A stretch of DNA of 64,000 bases from Mesorhizobium sp. B2-7-1 (lineage in GTDB: Bacteria; Pseudomonadota; Alphaproteobacteria; Rhizobiales; Rhizobiaceae): the NCBI RefSeq assembly GCF_006440735.1, contig NZ_VFUA01000019.1, positions 17,823 to 81,822 of the forward strand, read 5' to 3'. Positions within the stretch are counted from its first letter, which is position 1. Each line of letters opens with the position of its first letter. Position numbers and translations under genes: made by a program. Positions 53,130 to 62,117 of the stretch are shown here, one piece after another. The notes beneath the pieces were generated by a model. That model was not told the origin of the DNA. It did not search any database and saw only the letters and a list, made by a program, of their open reading frames with translations.

Positions 53130-53723
53130 GTTTGATTTTCCTCCCTGCGATCGGTGGGCATGAACCGACAACCCGATCGCTCAATTTGCCCTGCGCTTCC
53201 CGCGCCCTCTCGGTCTCGAATTTTGCTATCCCGTTGCCCGGCCTTGTCAACGCGAGCGCCAGCGCTCCGGAACCGGTTCCGCGACCTTCCAAACGCCGCT
53301 GCAGAAACCCGCCGAGCACGATAGCCGACGCGATCGTAATGAAGCTCGATTCTCGGTCTAACTCATTATTTTTATTTACTTTTTGTGCCAAATTGGCCTG
53401 ATCTCTTCGCGCATGAAGGCACGTCCCGGGCAGGCCTCGTCGCCCCGCGTTTCAACGCTCCGAAACGCCGTCCAATCGCTGCGCTCATAGCTGTTATGTC
53501 ACTCGCATCAGCTATTTCCGGACTGTCACTTTCGACTAGGTATTTTGGTACCGGCGCAGCATGCCAGAGCTGGACATTCGGTATGAAACCCCGGGGCGAC
53601 ATGGAACCCCGGCCCGACGGTTCACGGATGAACCGGGGCGGCTATCCAACGGAAGCGTCTCCCGCGAGGCGATCAAGCCGGCTGAGGAGGCGACGCCGGC
53701 CGGAGGAGAGGGGAAAGCCACCA
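53130..53723. promoter_or_regulatory. Long divergent intergenic region
   Basis: This 594-bp gap lies between the binding-protein gene (-) and the LivH-type gene (+). It holds an AT-rich patch with a candidate promoter for the minus strand, the palindrome CGGAACCGGTTCCG near 53266, the 12-mer CATAGCTGTTAT at 53486-53497, and TTGGTACCGG near 53545, which resembles half of the LacI-type sites seen at 61 kb. Small open frames here show no protein-like features. Confidence 0.5.
53363..53391 (-). promoter_or_regulatory. Candidate sigma-70-type promoter for the binding-protein gene
   Basis: On the minus strand TTGGCA is followed 17 bp later by TAATGA, in an unusually AT-rich patch. It lies about 235 bp before the start codon, which implies a long leader. 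Confidence 0.4.
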
Positions 53724-54623
53724 GTGCTGCAATTCGTGTTGAGCGGGGTAGCGATAGGATCGATCTACGGTCTGATCGGCATGGCGCTCGCGATCTCGTT
53801 CTACGTCACCCGCATCATCAATTTCGCGCAGGGCGAGCTGATGATGGTGACCGTGATGGTCACCGCCGAGCTCGCCTCTTCCGGCTATCCGGTCTGGCTG
53901 GCCGCGCTTGCCGGCCTGGCGTGCTCGTGCATCGTCGGCATCCTGTCCTATGTCATCGCGGTGCGGCCGATCCTTTTGTCGAACCGCTTCAGCTTCGGCT
54001 GGCTGGTGTCGACGCTGGGCTTCGCCGTGATCGTGGAAAACGCGGCCGCCTATATCTGGGGCCCGACCTCGCAAGCCTTCCCGCCGATCCTCAACGGCAT
54101 CAGCCTGCCGATCGGTGGCGCGGTGCTGACCGCACAGCAGCTTCTCGCCATCGTCACCGCCGCGGTGCTTGCCGCCGGCTTCGAGATCGTGCGGCGCTAC
54201 ACGCTGTTCGGCAAGCTCGGCATGGCGACGGCGGCCGACCCCGAGATGGCGTCGGCCATCGGCGCCAACACCACTATCGTTGCCATCGTCGCCTTCGCGA
54301 TCTCCGCCATCTACGCCGGGATCGCAGGCCTGCTCATCGGACCTTCGACCTTCGCCAATCCCTATCTCGGCGATACGTTCGGCACCTACGGCTTCATCGC
54401 CATGATGATCGGGGGCGGCACCGAGCGGCCGATAGCGGCGATGTTCGGCGGCCTGCTGCTCGGCGTCTGCGCCGAAGGCGCCAACGCGCTGATCAATTCG
54501 CAGGCTTCGGACTGGTTTCCCTTCATCGTGCTCGTGCTCATCCTGATCGTCTCGCCCAAAGGCCTGTTCAGCACCAGCAATCCACTGTTTCGCCCGCGCC
54601 GGGTGGCCGTGACGCGCGGCTGA
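53724..54623 (+). CDS. ABC transporter permease, LivH type
   Basis: A 299-residue permease started at GTG 53724 (reading VLQFVLSGVAIGSIYGLIGMALA), because the frame upstream of this is low-complexity; a GA-rich ribosome site lies about 10-20 bp before. FAQGELMMVTVMV and GGGTERPIAAMFGGLLLGV are LivH-family segments. It is followed after 8 bp by the LivM-LivG fusion gene. Confidence 0.88.
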   Translation: MLQFVLSGVAIGSIYGLIGMALAISFYVTRIINFAQGELMMVTVMVTAELASSGYPVWLAALAGLACSCIVGILSYVIAVRPILLSNRFSFGWLVSTLGFAVIVENAAAYIWGPTSQAFPPILNGISLPIGGAVLTAQQLLAIVTAAVLAAGFEIVRRYTLFGKLGMATAADPEMASAIGANTTIVAIVAFAISAIYAGIAGLLIGPSTFANPYLGDTFGTYGFIAMMIGGGTERPIAAMFGGLLLGVCAEGANALINSQASDWFPFIVLVLILIVSPKGLFSTSNPLFRPRRVAVTRG

Positions 54624-54631
54624 GGTCGAGC

Positions 54632-56476
54632 ATGGCCCCTGCATTCGATACTCAGTCGGGCACCGCCGCTCCAAGGCTTCGCATCGGCCGCTGGCGCGCC
54701 GCCGGGCTGGCCGCCGTCCTGATCGCCTATCTGGCGGCGACCGCCTATGTCGCCCACACCGACCTCGGCCTCCAGAGCCTGGTGCTGGTGGCCGCGGTCT
54801 TCGGCATCCTCGCCATCAGCCTCGACCTGGTGGCCGGGATGCTCGGCCTCTACTCACTGGGCCAGGGAGGCTTTTTCGGGATCGGCGCCTACGCGACGAC
54901 GATCCTTGCCAACGACTATGGCTGGAACGCCTTCGGCCTGCTGGCGCTGGTCCTGGCGGCGACGGGGCTGATCGGCATGGCTGTGGGCGCGATGTCGCTC
55001 AGGGTCAGTGGCCTCTACTTCGCCATCACCACCTTCATCTTCACGCTGGTGCTGACGGTCCTGGCGACCGACATGGTCACCGTCACCGGCGGCCTGCAGG
55101 GCTTGCTCGGCCCGGCCTTCCCGGATTTCCCGGCAAGCCTGGAATGGCTCGGCACACCCTTGGTGTGGTGCATCATGCTGGCGCTGCTCGCCTGCCTCGG
55201 CCTGGTCTGGAACATCCGCCATTCGCCGCTCTACCCGATCCTGCTTTCGATCCGCGACGCCGAGCCTTTCGCCGAGGCAGCCGGTGCCCGCACTGCGGCG
55301 ATCAAGGTCGGCGTCTTCGGCGTCTCGGCGGCGATGGCCGGAGGGGCTGGCTGGCTCTTTTCCTTCCTCGGCGTCGTCTCTCCTAGCCAGTTCGACTGGT
55401 CAGTGTCGCTGAACGTGCTGGTGATGGTGCTGATCGGCGGCATCAACACCAGCATCGGTCCGGTCGTCGGCGCGATGTTCGTCTCGATGTTCCCGAATGT
55501 CGTCAACATCAATCCCTGGCTGCAGGAGATCGTCTACGGAGCGCTGTCGATCCTGGCGATCACGCTGTTGCCCGACGGCGTCGTCGGTATCGCGCGGCGC
55601 GCGCTTGCCCGGCGCGCCGGCGGCATTGCTCCGGCCGCGGAAGCCGCCTCGGCCGAAGCCATGCCCACCGCGCCCGCCACCGCGGCCTCGCCCGCTTCGC
55701 CGACAGACTCCGAGGTCATCGTGGAATGCCGGGGTATCGAATTCGGCTACGGGCTCGGCCCGAAGGTGCTGCGCAATGTCGACCTGGCCGTCCGCCGCGG
55801 CCACATACACGGACTGATCGGCCCGAACGGTTCGGGAAAAAGCACTTTGGCCAATGTGATATCGGGGCGCCTGACGCCGCATGCCGGAGAGGTCCTGCTC
55901 AAGGGCACGCGCGTTGACGGCATGCCAGCGAGCAGCCGTTCGCGGCTGGGACTGCGGCGCACCTTCCAGGCCGCGCAGCTGGTCAAGGAACTGACGCCGA
56001 CGCAGAACGTCATGGTCGGGCTCTTCGACCGCGTGCCGCGCATCGTCGGCCGCGCGCCGCTCTGGCCGATGCTTGCCTCCGGCCGGCGCGATCTCGCGGC
56101 CATGCAACGCCGCGCCAGCGAGGCTCTCAGCCTCGTCGGCGCCGGCGACTGGACGGCAAGGCAGGTGGCGGACGTGCCGCACGGCATCGAGCAACTGACC
56201 CAGCTCGCCTCGGTCTGCGTCGCCGGGCCGGACATCATCGTGCTCGACGAGCCGGCGACCGGACTTTCCGCCAAGGAGGTCAGGCATCTGGCCGCGATCC
56301 TGGCCAATCTCAAAACCCAGGGCGTGACGATGATCATCATCGAGCACCAGACGCGTTTCCTGTTCCCGCTCTGCGATCGCGTGACCGTGCTCAACGCCGG
56401 CGAGGTGATCCTCACCGGCTCGGCCGACGAAGTGCGCGCCGACCCGGTGGTAAGACAGGTGTATCTCGGCGAATGA
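54632..56476 (+). CDS. LivM-LivG fusion: ABC permease joined to ATPase
   Basis: A 614-residue protein. Residues 1 to about 330 form a LivM-type permease (LYSLGQGGFFGIGAYATTI, IGGINTSIGPVVGAMF); an Ala/Pro-rich linker of about 40 residues follows; residues about 370-614 are a LivG-type ATPase with Walker A GPNGSGKST and Walker B IIVLDEPATGL. The signature is weak (VPHGIEQLTQ). Such fusions occur in Rhizobiales Liv-type systems. It overlaps the LivF-type gene by ATGA and so is made in equal amounts. Confidence 0.9.
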   Translation: MAPAFDTQSGTAAPRLRIGRWRAAGLAAVLIAYLAATAYVAHTDLGLQSLVLVAAVFGILAISLDLVAGMLGLYSLGQGGFFGIGAYATTILANDYGWNAFGLLALVLAATGLIGMAVGAMSLRVSGLYFAITTFIFTLVLTVLATDMVTVTGGLQGLLGPAFPDFPASLEWLGTPLVWCIMLALLACLGLVWNIRHSPLYPILLSIRDAEPFAEAAGARTAAIKVGVFGVSAAMAGGAGWLFSFLGVVSPSQFDWSVSLNVLVMVLIGGINTSIGPVVGAMFVSMFPNVVNINPWLQEIVYGALSILAITLLPDGVVGIARRALARRAGGIAPAAEAASAEAMPTAPATAASPASPTDSEVIVECRGIEFGYGLGPKVLRNVDLAVRRGHIHGLIGPNGSGKSTLANVISGRLTPHAGEVLLKGTRVDGMPASSRSRLGLRRTFQAAQLVKELTPTQNVMVGLFDRVPRIVGRAPLWPMLASGRRDLAAMQRRASEALSLVGAGDWTARQVADVPHGIEQLTQLASVCVAGPDIIVLDEPATGLSAKEVRHLAAILANLKTQGVTMIIIEHQTRFLFPLCDRVTVLNAGEVILTGSADEVRADPVVRQVYLGE

Positions 56477-57195
56477 GCGAGCAGCCCACTCTCGAAATCA
56501 ACGCGCTGAGCGCCGGCTACGGCCGCTTCGATGTCGTGCGCGACGTGGCGCTCAGCGTCGGCAAGGGCGAGGCCGTCGCCTTGCTCGGCCCGAACGGCGC
56601 CGGCAAGACGACGGTGCTGCGCGCGATCATGGGCCTCGTCAAGCAGCGGCGCGGCCTGATCCGGATCGGCGGCACCGACGTCTCGGCGCTGCCCACGCAC
56701 CGCATCGCACGCGGACTGGCCGCGATCGCGCCCGAGGGGCGCCGCCTGTTCCTCGACCAGTCCGTTGAGGACAATCTGCTCCTGGGTGCCCTGCATCTGC
56801 GGCACGACAAGGCCCGCACCCAGACATTGCTCGCCTCGGTCTACGATCTCTTTCCGGTCCTCAAGGCTTACCGCCAGCGGCTGTCGTCGTTCCTGAGCGG
56901 CGGCGAGCAGCAGATGGTCGCGATCGGCCGCATGCTGATGAGCGACCCAGAGATCATGCTGCTCGACGAACCCTCGGTGGCGCTTTCTCCGGTCGCCGTC
57001 GACATCGTGGTCAAGGCGATGCTGGAGCTGCGCAAGCGCGGCGCCTCGCTGCTTCTGGTCGAACAGCGCACCGACGTCGCAACCCGCGTCTGCGACCGGC
57101 TCTATGTCATGACGCATGGCGAGATCGTCGACGAGATGAAGCCGGAGACGATCCGCTCCGGCGGCATGTCGATCCTCAACAAATATCTCGGCTAG
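56473..57195 (+). CDS. ABC transporter ATP-binding protein, LivF type
   Basis: A 240-residue ATPase with Walker A GPNGAGKTT, signature LSGGEQQM and Walker B IMLLDEPSVAL. It completes the Liv-type importer with the LivH protein and the LivM-LivG fusion. Its stop TAG is the first three bases of a palindromic repeat element. Confidence 0.92.
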   Translation: MSEQPTLEINALSAGYGRFDVVRDVALSVGKGEAVALLGPNGAGKTTVLRAIMGLVKQRRGLIRIGGTDVSALPTHRIARGLAAIAPEGRRLFLDQSVEDNLLLGALHLRHDKARTQTLLASVYDLFPVLKAYRQRLSSFLSGGEQQMVAIGRMLMSDPEIMLLDEPSVALSPVAVDIVVKAMLELRKRGASLLLVEQRTDVATRVCDRLYVMTHGEIVDEMKPETIRSGGMSILNKYLG

Positions 57196-57295
57196 AGCAA
57201 TTCCAGGAAAAGTGCGTAGCGGTTTTCCGTCCGGAATTGCGTAAAAACAAAACTTAGAGCGGTTCGGCGATTCCGTGAAACGCTGAACCACTCTA
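57193..57295. repeat. Bipartite palindromic intergenic repeat, copy B
   Basis: It begins TAGAGCAATTCC and ends CCACTCTA; read on the minus strand it matches copy A (41632-41735) almost base for base, including AATTCCGGACGGAAAACCG. Both component hairpins are present. The opening TAG terminates the LivF-type gene. It lies between convergent genes and may also act as a terminator. Confidence 0.85.
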
Positions 57296-57329
57296 AAGCC
57301 CGAGACTGTCTCGGTCGACGTTACGCCTC

Positions 57330-58343
57330 TCAGGCCGAGGCGGCGTAGCGCCGGGCGAGCGCCGACATGCCGACGGCCAGCACCAGGATCCCGCCCTTGA
57401 AGATCGGCTGGAAATGGGTGGGCGCGCCGAAGATGCTGAGCCCGTTGAAGCCGACCGCCAGGATCAGCACGCCAACCAGCGTTCCGGTGATGTGGAACTC
57501 GCCCTCGCGCAAGGTGGCGGAACCGAGGAACACCGCGGCGAAGGCGTCGAGCAGATAGCCGTCGGCGGCGGCCAGCGTACCGCTGCCGAGCAGCGACGAC
57601 AGCAGCGTTCCGGTGAGCGCGGCGCAGAAGCCGGCGGTGGCGAAGGCGAAGATCTTGATGCGGTCGACGCGGATGCCCGAGAGCCTCGCAGCCTCCATAT
57701 TGCTGCCCACGGCCTGCATCTTCTGGCCGATATCGGTCTTGTTGAGCACCGTCCACAGCGCCAGCAACACCACGACCATGATGATCACCGGGTTGGGCAG
57801 GCCGAAGACGATCCGGCCGAGCGAGATGTCGGTGAAGGCGCGCGGGATGCCGGTGGCGATCGGAAAGGCGCTGTAGGTGAAACCGATGCCCGTCAGCATC
57901 GTTCCGATGCCGAGCGTGGAGATCACCGCATTGATCCTGACCTTGGTGACGAGCAGGCCGTTGAGGATGCCGATCCCCGAGCCGAGAGCCAGGGCACACG
58001 CGATGCTCAGCCAGATCGGAAAGCCCTCATACGCCATCAGGCCGGTGACGATGAGGCCGACGAAGCTCGCGACATAGCCGATGCTGAGATCGAACTCGCC
58101 GACGACCAACGTATAGGTCAGGCCGCTGGCGATGATCGCGGTGAGCGAGGCCTGGCTCAGGATGTTGAGGAAGTTCGCGCGCGACAGGAAAATGCCGGGG
58201 GCATTGATGGAGAAGAACAGCACCATCAGCAGCAGCCCGATGATCGTTCCGTAGCGCGACAGGCCGATCAGCGCGGTCCGCTTCCACGAGGATTTGCGGG
58301 GCTGCGGCGCTTCCTTTGCCACGGGCACAGTCTCGGCCGTCAT
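57330..58343 (-). CDS. ABC transporter permease, ribose type
   Basis: A 337-residue RbsC-type permease with YTLVVGEFDLSIGYVASF, where Glu replaces the usual Gly-Gly, AARLSGIRVDRIKIFAFA, and AVFLGSATLREGEFHITGT. The start overlaps the stop of the ATPase gene (ATGA at 58340-58343). It is the last gene of the ATPase-permease-binding protein importer at 60869-57330 and faces the LivF-type gene. Confidence 0.9.
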   Translation of the reverse strand: MTAETVPVAKEAPQPRKSSWKRTALIGLSRYGTIIGLLLMVLFFSINAPGIFLSRANFLNILSQASLTAIIASGLTYTLVVGEFDLSIGYVASFVGLIVTGLMAYEGFPIWLSIACALALGSGIGILNGLLVTKVRINAVISTLGIGTMLTGIGFTYSAFPIATGIPRAFTDISLGRIVFGLPNPVIIMVVVLLALWTVLNKTDIGQKMQAVGSNMEAARLSGIRVDRIKIFAFATAGFCAALTGTLLSSLLGSGTLAAADGYLLDAFAAVFLGSATLREGEFHITGTLVGVLILAVGFNGLSIFGAPTHFQPIFKGGILVLAVGMSALARRYAASA

Positions 58344-59890
58344 GCGGCTTCTCCTTGATCGTCATGCGCGTCTTGATAGCTGAGCTCGATGATGCGCGCT
58401 TCGGTGATGTCGGCGCCGGTGAGTTCGCCGGTGATGCGGCCCTCGCGCATCACCAGGACGCGGTCGGCCAGCAGCGTGAGTTCCTCCACGTCGGAGGAAA
58501 TCACCAGGATGCCGACGCCGGAACGGGCAAGCGCGCGGATGGCGTCGTGGATCTCCTCGCGCGCGCCGACGTCGACGCCCCGCGACGGCTCGTCGAGGAT
58601 CAAAAGCCTGGTGCCGGCATTCAGCCAGCGCGCGATCAACGCCTTCTGCTGGTTGCCGCCGGAAAGGCCGGCGATCTTGGCGGCGACGCCCGGCGTCTTG
58701 ATGCCGAGATGGGCAACGAGGCTTTCCGCCTGCCGTCGGCTCTTGGCGTCGGACAGGAACGGAAGACCAGGCACGCTGCGCAGCAGCTTCAGCGTCGAGA
58801 TGTTGATGTTGAAGGCAACCGACTGCTGCAGCATCACCCCTTGCGAGCGACGCTCTTCCGGCACCAGCGCGATGCCCGCTTTCACCGCTTCGGACGGGTT
58901 GGCGACGTGGAGCCGCTTGCCGTCCAGTTCGAAATGGCCGACCTCCGGGCGAGCGAGCCCGGCGACGAGATGAGCGAATTCGGTGCGGCCGGCCCCGACC
59001 AGCCCGCCCAGCGCCAGAACCTCACCCTTGTAGAGATCGAGGCTCACATCCTTCACCGCCTGCTTCCAGGCAATGGAGCGCGCGGAAAAGACCGGCTGCC
59101 GGCTGCGGTCGGCAGCAAGCCGGTCACGCTCGTCCGGCGTGCGGATGGCGTGGCCGATGATGGCGCGGACCAATCCCTTCTTGTCCAGCGCGCCGCGCTC
59201 GGCCTCGTTGACGATGCGGCCGTCACGCAGCACGGTGATCCTGTCGCAGAGCTGCAGCACTTCTTCCAGCCGATGCGACACATAGAGGATGGCGACGCCC
59301 TGAGCGGCAAGGTCGCGGATGATGGCGAAGAGCTGCTCGCTTTCCGGCTCGGAGAGCGAGGCTGTCGGCTCGTCCATGGCGATCATGCTGGCGTCTCGCG
59401 TGAGCGCCTTGCCGATCATGACCAGCCAGCGCTGGGCGACCGACAGCTCCGAGATTTTGGTATCGAGCGGAAAACGGATGCCGACGCGCTCGGCCGCGGC
59501 GCGCGCCGCGACGCCCGAGCGCTTCCAGTCGATCATGCCGAACCGCGTCGCCTTCGGCGCGCCAAGCAGCATGTTCTGCAGGGCGCTGAAATGCGGAATC
59601 AGGTTGAGTTCCTGATGGATGAAGGCGAGCCCGGCGCGTTCCGACGCCTGTGGTGAGCCCATCTGAAGCTCGTTGGCCGCGATCATCACGCTGCCCTGGT
59701 CCGGGCTGGTGACGCCGGCTAAACAACGAATAAGCGTCGACTTGCCGGCGCCATTGGCGCCGACAAGGCCGTGCACCCGGCCGCGCTCGATGTCGAGATC
59801 GGCGCGGTCGAGCGCAAGTTCTCCCGCAAAGGATTTGGTCAGGCCACGGATGCGCATCCATGCGTCGGCGGCCGAAGCGGTCGCCGACAC
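58340..59890 (-). CDS. Ribose-type ABC transporter ATPase (two NBDs)
   Basis: A 516-residue RbsA-like tandem ATPase. NBD1: Walker A GANGAGKST, signature LSVAQRWL, Walker B IAMDEPTASL. NBD2: degenerate Walker A GLVGAGRTE, LSGGNQQK, Walker B LLILDEPSRGVD. The start is GTG at 59890 with GGAG 7 bp upstream; that GGAG forms part of a hairpin arm, which may restrain translation. An in-frame ATG at 59857 is an alternative. It lies 40 bp after the binding-protein gene. Confidence 0.9.
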   Translation of the reverse strand: MSATASAADAWMRIRGLTKSFAGELALDRADLDIERGRVHGLVGANGAGKSTLIRCLAGVTSPDQGSVMIAANELQMGSPQASERAGLAFIHQELNLIPHFSALQNMLLGAPKATRFGMIDWKRSGVAARAAAERVGIRFPLDTKISELSVAQRWLVMIGKALTRDASMIAMDEPTASLSEPESEQLFAIIRDLAAQGVAILYVSHRLEEVLQLCDRITVLRDGRIVNEAERGALDKKGLVRAIIGHAIRTPDERDRLAADRSRQPVFSARSIAWKQAVKDVSLDLYKGEVLALGGLVGAGRTEFAHLVAGLARPEVGHFELDGKRLHVANPSEAVKAGIALVPEERRSQGVMLQQSVAFNINISTLKLLRSVPGLPFLSDAKSRRQAESLVAHLGIKTPGVAAKIAGLSGGNQQKALIARWLNAGTRLLILDEPSRGVDVGAREEIHDAIRALARSGVGILVISSDVEELTLLADRVLVMREGRITGELTGADITEARIIELSYQDAHDDQGEAA

Positions 59891-59897
59891 CTAGCCA

Positions 59898-59912
59898 CTC
59901 CGTTTCACGGAG
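59898..59912 (-). promoter_or_regulatory. Hairpin covering the ATPase ribosome-binding site
   Basis: CTCCGT and ACGGAG form a 6-bp stem with a 3-base loop just upstream of the GTG start at 59890. On the minus strand the GGAG of the second arm is the only good ribosome site for this gene, so the stem could lower ATPase synthesis relative to the binding protein. Confidence 0.4.
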
Positions 59913-59930
59913 CGGCCCGACCGGCAGGTC

Positions 59931-60869
59931 TCACATGCCATTGGGATGTTCGGCCATGAACTTGTCGACATTGTCCTTGGTCACCACCACGCCGGGGATC
60001 TCGATGGTCTTCGGCTGCCAGGAATCGCCGGCCTTCTGAGAGTCGAGAATGGCCTGGAACACTTCCTTGCCTTCCTGATAGGCGGGCTGCCAGACGGTGG
60101 CCGTCATGTCGCCTTCCTTGACCAACTGCAGGGCCTGGGCGCTGCCGTTGATCGACACGGTGGTCACGTCGATGCGGCCAGCCTGGCGCAGCGCCGCGAC
60201 GGCGCCCTGCATCGGCTCGTCCCAGCACGACCAGATGGCGAGCGGCGTGTCGCCGCCGGCCGGATGCGCGGTCAGCCAGGCCGCGGCCGTGGCGTTGCCG
60301 AACTGGACCTGTCCGGGCGCGACCACTTCGCTGTAGTCCACCTTGACGTCCGACTTGCCCTTGACGCCTTCGTCGAAGGCCACGCCGCGGTCGATGCAAA
60401 GCTTGCCCGGATGGAAGGTCATAGCCAGCACATTGGCCTTTTCGCCGGCCTTCTCCAGAAGGTATTTCACTGAATCGTCGCCGACCTGCCGGCCGCTGGT
60501 CGTCGCCACGATACCGGGGACGATCTCGCCGCCCCAGGTGCCGACAGGGATGTGCGCGTCACGCGCCGCCGCCAGGCCGGAGCCGATCGAGCTGCTGGCG
60601 AAAGCCAGCACGAAGATGGCATCGACGTGCTGGGCCGCGAAGTTATTCATCGCCGCGTTGGCCTGATCGGCGCTGGCCTGGGTGTCGGTCACCTTGACGT
60701 CCCAGCCGGCCGCCTTGGCGGCATCCGTCGCACCGCCGATGACCGCAATGTTGAGCGCATCGTTGGCCAGCAGCGCGACGATGCCGAGCGTCTTGTGGTC
60801 CTGCGCCTGCACTGCGGTTGAAACGATCATCGTTCCGGCGGTCAGTAAGGCAAGCAAAAGCCTTTTCAT
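59931..60869 (-). CDS. Ribose-type ABC substrate-binding protein
   Basis: A 312-residue periplasmic protein with a signal peptide (MKRLLLALLTAG, cleavage after AVQA). NNFAAQHVDAIFVLAFASSSIGSGLAAARDAHIPVGTWGG is a typical RbsB lobe-1 segment, and SCWDEPMQGAVAALRQAG a lobe-2 one. GGAGG precedes the ATG. It is divergent from an SDR gene, with two LacI-type palindromes in the shared 413-bp region. Confidence 0.9.
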   Translation of the reverse strand: MKRLLLALLTAGTMIVSTAVQAQDHKTLGIVALLANDALNIAVIGGATDAAKAAGWDVKVTDTQASADQANAAMNNFAAQHVDAIFVLAFASSSIGSGLAAARDAHIPVGTWGGEIVPGIVATTSGRQVGDDSVKYLLEKAGEKANVLAMTFHPGKLCIDRGVAFDEGVKGKSDVKVDYSEVVAPGQVQFGNATAAAWLTAHPAGGDTPLAIWSCWDEPMQGAVAALRQAGRIDVTTVSINGSAQALQLVKEGDMTATVWQPAYQEGKEVFQAILDSQKAGDSWQPKTIEIPGVVVTKDNVDKFMAEHPNGM

Positions 60870-61060
60870 CTGGGAAATCCTCCTCTCCCGTTGGTGCCGG
60901 CCCATGGCGGGCCGACCGTTTCCTCTCCTCGGACTCCGATCAGGGGCGCCGGGACATCGGCTAGCCGTGTCCGTCGGGCGCCCCTATCGGCCGCTTGCAT
61001 GCACGACTCCGTTGTGGCTCGCGCGAGCCGACATGAGACGGAGGTGTCTGCCGCTTAATC

Positions 61061-61076
61061 TTGGTACCGGTACCAT
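61061..61076. promoter_or_regulatory. LacI-family operator candidate 1
   Basis: TTGGTACCGGTACCAT contains the exact 14-bp palindrome TGGTACCGGTACCA with a central CG, the hallmark of LacI/GalR operators. It is 192 bp upstream of the binding-protein start. Confidence 0.6.
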
Positions 61077-61190
61077 ATGGTAGTTTTAGCAGACCGGCAA
61101 TAGCCACCATCGCTTGCCCCGCGAAATTCGGCTTTGCGCCGCCACATGTGATTTGAAACGGGCGAGATCGCGTTGCTCAGCTGATTTCTC

Positions 61191-61206
61191 TTGTTATCGG
61201 TATCAA
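61191..61206. promoter_or_regulatory. LacI-family operator candidate 2
   Basis: TTGTTATCGGTATCAA has the same layout as sites 61061 and 63609 with a central CG. It lies 77 bp upstream of the SDR start. Confidence 0.6.
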
Positions 61207-61282
61207 GCTAGGGCTATGGCTGAAGCAGCCGAAATGGAGAGCGCCGCGAGCGCGTAACAGCTCGAACGAGATGGGAGCAGAC

Positions 61283-62065
61283 ATGAAAGTGACCTATGAC
61301 TTTTCCGGCAAGAACGTCATCCTGATCGGAGGGACGACCGGCATCGGGCGGGCCACGGCGCTGGCCTTCGCCAAGGCCGGAGCCAATCTCTACGTTTCCG
61401 GCATCAGCGCGGAGACCGGGGAAAGCCTCAAGGGCGAGGTCAAGCCGCTTGGCGTCGAGATCGAATTCGAAGAAGTCGACGTTCGCGACAGCAAGGCGAT
61501 GGCGGCCCTGCACAAGCATGCCTTCGAGCGTTTCGGGCGCATCGACATCGCCTTCAACAATGCCGGCGTGCCGGGTAAGACCGCCCCGGTGCACGAACTC
61601 GAGGACGCCGACTACGACCTGCTGATGGATGTCAACCTGCGTGGCATCTTCAATGGCCTGAGGCATCAGATCCCGCATATGACCGCCAAGGGCGGCGGCG
61701 CGATCGTCAACACCTCGTCGCTGTTCGGCGTCATGGGCTTTGCCACTACGGCGGTCTACTGCGCCAGCAAATGGGGCGTGATCGGCCTCACCAATTCGGT
61801 GGCGCTGGAAGTCGCGCGCAAGAACATCCGCGTCAACGCCATTGCGCCCGGCTCGGTGATGACGCCGCTGCTGCGCGGCATGTTCGGCAGCGAGCAGAGC
61901 GCCAAGGACACGGTGCTGCCGATGATCCCGATGGGCCGGATCAGCGACCCGTCCGAAATCGCGCAGCTGGTGCTTTTCCTGTCGTCCGACGCCGCGTCCT
62001 TCATCACAGGGCAGGCCGTGGTGATCGACGGCGGCGGCTTCGTCGCGGGCGCCGACAAGCTCTGA
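61283..62065 (+). CDS. SDR-family oxidoreductase
   Basis: A 260-residue classical short-chain dehydrogenase: GGTTGIG for the cofactor, NNAG, the catalytic YCASK after NTSSLFG, and the C-terminal PSEIAQLVLFLSSDAASFITGQAVVIDGGG stretch split by conserved Gly. Start ATG 61283 has GGGAGC 4 bp before it; another ATG four codons upstream is less likely. Divergent from the ribose-type importer and bounded by LacI-type sites, it probably oxidises the imported sugar, polyol or sugar acid. Confidence 0.9.
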   Translation: MKVTYDFSGKNVILIGGTTGIGRATALAFAKAGANLYVSGISAETGESLKGEVKPLGVEIEFEEVDVRDSKAMAALHKHAFERFGRIDIAFNNAGVPGKTAPVHELEDADYDLLMDVNLRGIFNGLRHQIPHMTAKGGGAIVNTSSLFGVMGFATTAVYCASKWGVIGLTNSVALEVARKNIRVNAIAPGSVMTPLLRGMFGSEQSAKDTVLPMIPMGRISDPSEIAQLVLFLSSDAASFITGQAVVIDGGGFVAGADKL

Positions 62066-62071
62066 CAGATT

Positions 62072-62099
62072 CAAGGCTGGGGCTAAGTCCCCAGCCTTG
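62072..62099 (+). terminator. Terminator after the SDR gene
   Basis: Perfect 11-bp arms CAAGGCTGGGG and CCCCAGCCTTG with a CTAAGT loop start 7 bp after the stop codon. The following bases are not a clean T-run, but stem strength and place support a terminator. Confidence 0.7.
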
Positions 62100-62117
62100 C
62101 TCCTCCCCATCTGGGGA

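Larger units (their letters stand above)
60870..61282. promoter_or_regulatory. Divergent promoter region with two LacI-type operators
   Basis: This 413-bp gap between the binding-protein gene (-) and the SDR gene (+) contains TTGGTACCGGTACCAT (61061-61076) and TTGTTATCGGTATCAA (61191-61206). Both fit TTGnTAyCGrTAnCAA, with one end mismatch in the first. No coding sequence is seen between them. Confidence 0.6.

Noticed and set aside
53380..53400. Sigma-54-like promoter TGGCAC on the minus strand
   Set aside because: The TGGCAC box is present but the expected TTGC at the -12 position is not.
53132..53401. An 89-codon plus-strand open frame
   Set aside because: It overlaps the likely promoter and leader of the binding-protein gene, has no ribosome site and no protein-like pattern.
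53545..53560. A fourth LacI-type operator
   Set aside because: Only the first half (TTGGTACCGG) fits; the second half shows no symmetry.
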